64,000 nucleotides of DNA from assembly GCF_963678635.1 (NCBI RefSeq), contig NC_087068.1, positions 24,903,311 through 24,967,310 of the forward strand. The letters run 5' to 3'. Below are positions 58,600 to 64,000 of this stretch, piece after piece (the first letter of the stretch is position 1; every line of letters begins with the position of its first letter). The position numbers were made by a program, and so were the translations under genes. The notes below the pieces were generated by a model. That model was not told the origin of the DNA, ran no database searches, and saw only the letters and a program-made list of their open reading frames with translations. This DNA comes from Symsagittifera roscoffensis. Taxonomy: Eukaryota > Xenacoelomorpha > Acoela > Convolutidae.

Positions 58600-59800
58600 A
58601 TTTAGTTTAAAAAAAACAAGAATACTTTCCATGAAATTTTTGTAAGTATTAATCTAAAAAAAGTAAGCATTAATCTAAAAAGCTGTTTTTGTTTTTTCTA
58701 TGAATGAGGACATTGTTGAAATTAATTTTGTCAAGATGTAACCTATTCCAAAGTGTTACTGTTTTCTTAAACGAGTTATCAAAATATTGCCAAATAAACC
58801 ATTCCATAAAACATTATTTGTTATTTCTTGTCTTCATGTTTATGAGACTATTCTCATATTGATATTTTTTGTAAGCTGGTATTATTGGGTGTTTTGTTCT
58901 TCAGAAATAGGCATACTTGTTTTCCAGTCAGGAACCGTTGTTACTGGTTATTTATTGTATTATATTTTCTGATCTAATGATTTATCTAAATTTCCTCGAT
59001 CATAGAAAGATTTAATTGCCAAGCTCAAATGTTTGTAAATGAGAATGGCAAATGTGTCAAATTTCATTCAAAAGAGGGGTACGATAGTCACTGATTCAGA
59101 ATGCATTCATGAGTAGTAATCTTCTCTTGAGAAGAAGAGATTTTTGATAAACCGTAGTGCTTGAATACCAAACGCCCTTTTTCTTCGTTTTAAAAAAAAT
59201 GTCTGCTTTTACTGCGATGTTTCACTTTAGTTTTTTGTTTAATGATATTTCCGTCGAGGGCATTTGTGATTTTTTTTCATCTTTTCTATAAGTTTGTAAC
59301 TGGAGATAATAAGCTGTTTTTTTTTGCTTTAGGTTGGATTATGTGTCTCCGAAAATAATTAGACGAAATTAAGTTTTTTAATCAGTTGCTATGATTTTAT
59401 CGTGACAGAAAATATATTAGACATTTGCATATTGAAAGATTTTGCTTTATTTAGTCAATTGCCTTTTGAAATCATTGATCTACAGTTGGAAAACTCTACT
59501 TGGATTGCAAGACCTAATTTTAAAGGTGGCTTTTTCATGTTTATTGGATGTAATTTTGAACTCAACCTATAACCTCTCATTTGTTTTGTGCAGAATTTTT
59601 AGGCTTTGGAGTAGCTTTGTTTATATTGTAGTTGTTCAGAAAGCATGATGCCGCCTCTTTTTTTTGTTTTTGCTGGTTTCGGTTGATCTGTCACCTCTAA
59701 ATGAAACAAACTTTTTATATATAGAGCCCAAGATTTTGCTCGTTTGAGTCATTTTGCCATGTTTCCAAAAATCCGAAAAAAAGTTCCATCAATCATTTCA
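58600..59800 (-). repeat. Internally deleted copy of the LINE at 60640-63000
   Basis: Segments match 60640-61570 (for example GATTTTATCGT.ACAGAAAATA, ATCATTGAT.TACAG.T.GAAAA) and then jump to 62745-62960 (TTGA.CTCAACCTAT.A.CT.TCAT, TGATGCCGCCTC, AGAGCCCA.GATTTT). It therefore lacks the central 1.2 kb. No intact frame. Confidence 0.6.
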
Positions 59801-60299
59801 CCAGTGATTTCATGGCTGAATTTTTGCTGGCTCTGCATCTGCAAAATAGATGTAACACTTTAAAATTTTTATTTTAGATTTTCTGTTTTTTTAAATGAGA
59901 AGATTAAAATTTAGGAAGAGTCTCGTATTTGGATGGACGTCACCGTGTTGAAAGAGTTCTGTTCTAGAGAGTGTGCGTGCTTGTTGTGACAATAATCACA
60001 ATGGTATTTGCTAACTTCTCAAAACTGCGGGAGACAAACGTTTAAAATTAACTTTATTTTCGATATAGCGCGCAGAAATTTAAAAAATCAGCGGGAAACA
60101 ATATTTATGTTTGCAAAACTTAAAAACAGATAAACCACAGCAATTGAAAAAAAAGTAGCCAAAACTAGAATACTGCAAATCAGTCTTCACTTGTTTAGAA
60201 GTATGATCTCAATGTTTTTGTTGAGTTTCAATCAAAAATTCATTTAGTCCCGCCACACCGCTTGAATTAAACTAATCATAAATTCAAAAAAAACTTAGT

Positions 60300-60480
60300 A
60301 ACGGAGGTTACAGTCAGGGGTCCCTTAATCACACATTCTAAACAAAGTCTTCCGGATTTTTTTAGATATGGAGGTCATGATGATAAAAAGGAGATGATTG
60401 ATGCTGATGAGATTAAAACTGAAATCAATACGGTTTGGGCTTCTTCATTAAGAATACACAACTCGACACAAGATCAAAAC
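60300..60480. repeat. Dispersed repeat, second copy
   Basis: Matches 55560-55760 (GTTACAGTCAGGGGTCCCTT, TTTAGATATGGA, AATACGGTT, CTTCATTAAGAA, CTCGACAC). Confidence 0.6.
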
Positions 60481-61199
60481 GCCAGCTGAAATTTTCTTCG
60501 AAGGAACAAGTGTAGGATAAATGATGATTACATTTTGCGTCAAATACAGCAAAAAATGATAATACGAAACTCAAGCACTAATTTGATAGTACCAAAATCT
60601 TTCCAAAACATGAGAATTACTTCATGAATTTTTTAAATAGGCTGTCATTGTTGGATCTTCTTTAAAAAAGTAAGAATTAATTTTAAAAAAGTATTTTTGC
60701 TTTTCTGTATACAAAGATAATTTTGAAATTGATTTTGATTTTGTCATGATTTAACTTGTTCCAAATTAGTACTGGATATTGTTTCAAGATATTGCCAACT
60801 AAAAATTTCAACAAAATACTTTTTGGTTTGTGCGTTTATGTTTATTGACTGTTCTCATTTTTTGTTTTTTTTGTGTGTACGGGTAATAATAGGTGCTTTT
60901 TGCTCCGGAAATGGCAAATTAATTTTCAGTCAAGAAACATTTTTAAAGGTAATACTTCATGTTGTTTTTTTTAGATCTAAAAATGAATCAAACTTTGCAT
61001 GATCACAATGACAATTGCCCTGCCCAAATGTTTATCAAAAAAATTGTCAAACTTGTCTTTTTCTATTTAAAAGGATGGCAAGATAATGTAGGTGACTGAT
61101 TACAAATAACGATTGCGTTCGTGAGTTGAAGTATTTTTTTGAAAGGAAAGGATTTTTTCATCAACTGCAGTGTTTTTTTATTGCCACTGACCACTTTTC

Positions 61200-61800
61200 G
61201 TTTGATCAATATCATTTCATCTTAAAATAACAAAAAGAGGTATGTATATTGAAACTCCGAATTATTACAATTTGATTTTTTTTCAATCATGTCGTCGAGG
61301 GCAATTGTGTAAATTTTATCATCTTTTCTAACGTGTTCGCAACTGAAGATGATAAGCTGTTCTGTCACCATTACGTTGGAGTAACTGGCTCCAAAAAAAA
61401 CTTGATTAAGCATTTCAAATTGTTATATGATCTCTTAATGCAGTTTCTACGATTTTATCGTCACAGAAAATAATTGTGTCAATTGCATATAGAACAACTT
61501 TGCATGAGTAAGTCTGTTGACTGTTAAGATCATTGATATACAGGTAGAAAATCAGAAGTCTTAATACATTCCCTTGAGGCACACCTTGATGAAATGAGAT
61601 CAGGTGAGATTTGGTAACTATTGTTTTCTGACATCGGTCTGTTATGAAAAACATTACTAAGTCTATAGCAGGTTCATAGAAAAAAAACAATGATATTTGT
61701 TTTTGTTTTAACATCTTATGGTCGAAAGAAGCAAATGCATTCCAGAAATAGATCTATTAACGAGCAAGAAAAAAAATTTATGGTATTAATCGCTTTTTAA
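61200..61800 (-). pseudogene. Decayed non-LTR retrotransposon RT, second copy
   Basis: The minus strand shows motif A as FWNAFASFDHKML (about 61770-61730), then FITDR, GVPQGNVLRLLIFYLYINDL (about 61585-61525), and LYAIDTIIF, where the YADDT motif has decayed to YAIDT. Adjacent frames continue to 61222. Part of a longer LINE remnant (roughly 60640-63000) that also seeded the 58600-59800 copy. Confidence 0.75.
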
Positions 61801-64000
61801 TTGATTCCGTTCCGAAAAAATAGAGTCAGCTATTGAGTTGGAATTTTTAATTACAAATTGAGTTTGTGTAAAAAATTTTCAGATAAAAGCTATTCCTTAC
61901 TTTTTTGAACAAAAAATTTTTCAGGAAGTTGAGCCTATACTTTTCGTGTGCTTCAGGATGATCCTGTTTTCAGATGGAAGTACAATTGTTTTTTTAAGCT
62001 TTCGTAGAAAAAGATTGTTTTTCAGGTAGTCTCTAAAAAGAAAGGTGAGATGCGTTTAGATTTATTTTTAACCAACTTTAAGAGCTCATGATGGAATGTC
62101 AGAAGGGCACTGAGGGTTTCTTGCAACAAAAATGAGAAGTTCTCTTTTTTATTCTACGAATGGTATAAATCTGAAGAATTATTGAACTTTGTTTTTAGAT
62201 TTGTTTCGATGTGATTCAACAGTAAAACAGCTCTTGAAAATTTCCAAATATTCGAAAAATAAAATTAAGGAGGTTTGCCAATTTAACGCTATTAGTTATG
62301 GTGAGTCCGGAGGAATTTTTTAGAATGGGAAAGCTGTTAGATGGTTTTTTAATCCATTTTTCACAATGTACTTTATAATTGAACAACTGCGATATGAAAC
62401 TATTATCAAGTAAGAGTATTTTTTGTTGATCATTACCTATAAAGGCTTTTTTGGAGCTTCTAATTTATCTTTTTCCTTTAAAATTCCGACTGAGTCTTTT
62501 GAAACTTGCTTCGGGGTTATTTTGCTGGTAGATTCTCTTTTCTCGTTTATTTTTAACTGATTTGACTTTAATAACTCTCCTGAGTAAAGATTTAGTCATT
62601 TAATTTGCACTCCAAGGGAGATTTGTTAGAAATATCTTAATCGTCATTTTAGTATTAAATGATTGTGGAAAGTCAATTGACTGTACAATTTCATCAATGA
62701 GTTCAATTTTGTGCGCTCTGCTTGGATTGTGAGATAAATTGTTAAGGGTGGATTTTTAATATTTATTGAATGCATCTTTGAGTTCAACCTATGAACTGTC
62801 ATGTTGCTTGTGCAGATCATTTAAGTCTTGGATTAGTTTTTGTTTATTTTTTTTGTCATTAAAAGCTTGATGCCGCCTCCTTTTTTTCTTGCTGGCTTCA
62901 GTTGATTTGTACTTAGAGCCCATGATTTTTGCTGGTATGAGTCTTTTTACCACATTTCCGAAAAACTAAATTTACCACATTTTACCACATTTTTTTTGAA
63001 AGTTTTAAATTTTTTTTGAGATGAGAAATAAAAAAATTATGAGTGGTTGGAAGAGTCTGGGCGGTGGATTTTTATTGACGTCACCTGATTGAAAGAGTTT
63101 TCTTCTGTGCGCTTGCTGTGAAAATCAGAAAACAAATCATAAAAGTTATAAAAAAAATTGTGGTAGATGAAATTTTAGAAATAGGGAAGAATTATTCTTA
63201 TAATATAATCAGAAATTTTAGTATAGTACGATGAAGATGCACTAAACTGGTTACAGAAGAGGACTGGAGACGAATTGCAAAAACGTTTTTTGGAAACATT
63301 TTTGGCAACCCATGGAAAAAAAGTTGTTATCTTTCTTCTATTCAAAACATTGTAATTCAGTAGCTCTTTCTTATCACAAAAAGCCAGCACAGATAACTTA
63401 GTTACAAGTAAGATAGTTTGATTAATTTCGCCGTAATTAATTAAATTTCCTGATGAAACCCTTAGTATAGCTGCAAGTTGGATGGTGGTTTTAATTACAT
63501 TTTGATTTGATTATTGTTAGTATGGCGCCTCTAGGGGTGAAATCTAAAGCTTTTAGTAAGTGTATTGTTGTTTAACAAAGAGTGCTGATAAGGCAGGTTG
63601 GGATTGGAATGCTTTATGAATAGATGATTCGACTCTGGTAAGGTTAATAGAGTATTTGCAAACGAAAGTGTGCAGACAAAGGGACTTATAGATTAATATT
63701 AAAGTGTATTTTGTCCCAAAACGAAAGCCAAAATTTTTCAAAATTTTTCATTAGTGAATTCATTTCGAGATGCTCAAATACTGCTCTAATCCAAATTGTC
63801 CGATAATCACTTAATTAAACCAATAATTGTTCCAATAGCATCATGGTTACCTAATATTGGCGTTGCCTTGCAAACAACGAGGATAACTGGGCTAAAATTG
63901 GTAGTAACTAATTGAAAAAGTTGCTGACATTTCTTAAAGAATTCATCAGGGATCGAAAATTTTTCAAGGAACAGAGCTGGTCCCATTTTGGACAACAACA
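61801..64000. other. LINE-derived and unassigned AT-rich DNA
   Basis: Up to about 63000 the sequence is the 5' part of the decayed minus-strand LINE (shared with 59530-59800). From 63000 to the end I see no gene, RNA or repeat I can name; short minus-strand frames at 63175-63390, 63553-63741 and 63807-63998 are unrecognised. Confidence 0.45.

Noticed and set aside
1-64000. Spliced-leader RNA gene in the window
   Set aside because: Looked for a short leader followed by a donor and Sm-site-like sequence; none convincing.

Overview
This is AT-rich metazoan nuclear DNA. The host genes have introns and animal housekeeping products (PRIM1, NAXD, mL53). Most of the rest is transposons and tandem repeats in varying states of decay. 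Two runs of N (9505-9527 and 33768-33967) are assembly gaps. The three housekeeping genes lie head to tail on the minus strand. Each has a TTTCAG-type splice acceptor 2-6 nt before its start codon, and the two intercistronic gaps are about 0.2 kb. This is the layout of a spliced-leader trans-spliced operon. It narrows the host to animals with trans-splicing: larvaceans and other tunicates, hydrozoans, flatworms, rotifers, nematodes, chaetognaths and others. A large-genome larvacean is one plausible guess, but the sequence does not prove it.

Layout. 1-6.3 kb: a TIR element rich in TCGATTTAAA motifs (841-1867), a gene for a predicted secreted protein of unknown family (2051-2818, minus) with a broken relative (5415-5770), a MITE (4024-4926) and a perfectly bounded hAT MITE (5946-6313). 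6.3-9.5 kb: no recognisable gene. 9.5-24.5 kb: two copies (A, 9528-13199; B, 18097-24485) of a decayed Ty3/Gypsy-like retroelement. Copy B is split by two further insertions: a TIR-bounded fragment of another Gypsy gag-pro-RT (19979-21822), and a TIR-bounded 929-bp element carrying a tRNA-Arg(TCG)-like gene and a 30-bp minisatellite (22546-23474). Between A and B is an unusual array of ACCCTCCG / CGGAGGGT inverted motifs (about 15.1-17.0 kb). 24.5-41 kb: no supported gene; MITE copies, several tandemly repeated 0.3-0.7 kb units, TA microsatellites and a perfect 258-bp duplication.

41.2-52.5 kb (minus) holds the presumptive operon mL53 - NAXD - PRIM1. The products serve unrelated housekeeping roles: mitochondrial ribosome, repair of hydrated NAD(P)H, and DNA replication priming. 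Such mixing is typical of animal operons. mL53 has a 7-kb intron filled with repeats. 53.1-55.4 kb (plus) is a nearly intact Penelope-like element (RT plus GIY-YIG endonuclease) with a PHD-type zinc finger between RT motifs B and C and two in-frame TGA codons. A second, minus-strand piece of the same family lies at 56.7-56.9 kb, abutting a 319-bp fold-back. 57.2-63.1 kb contains decayed copies of non-LTR retrotransposons on the minus strand.

Best candidates for something new: the PHD finger inside a Penelope RT, the tRNA-bearing TIR element, the ACCCTCCG array, and the operon with its alternative NAXD start exon. I cannot run similarity searches here; all family calls rest on motifs read directly from translations.
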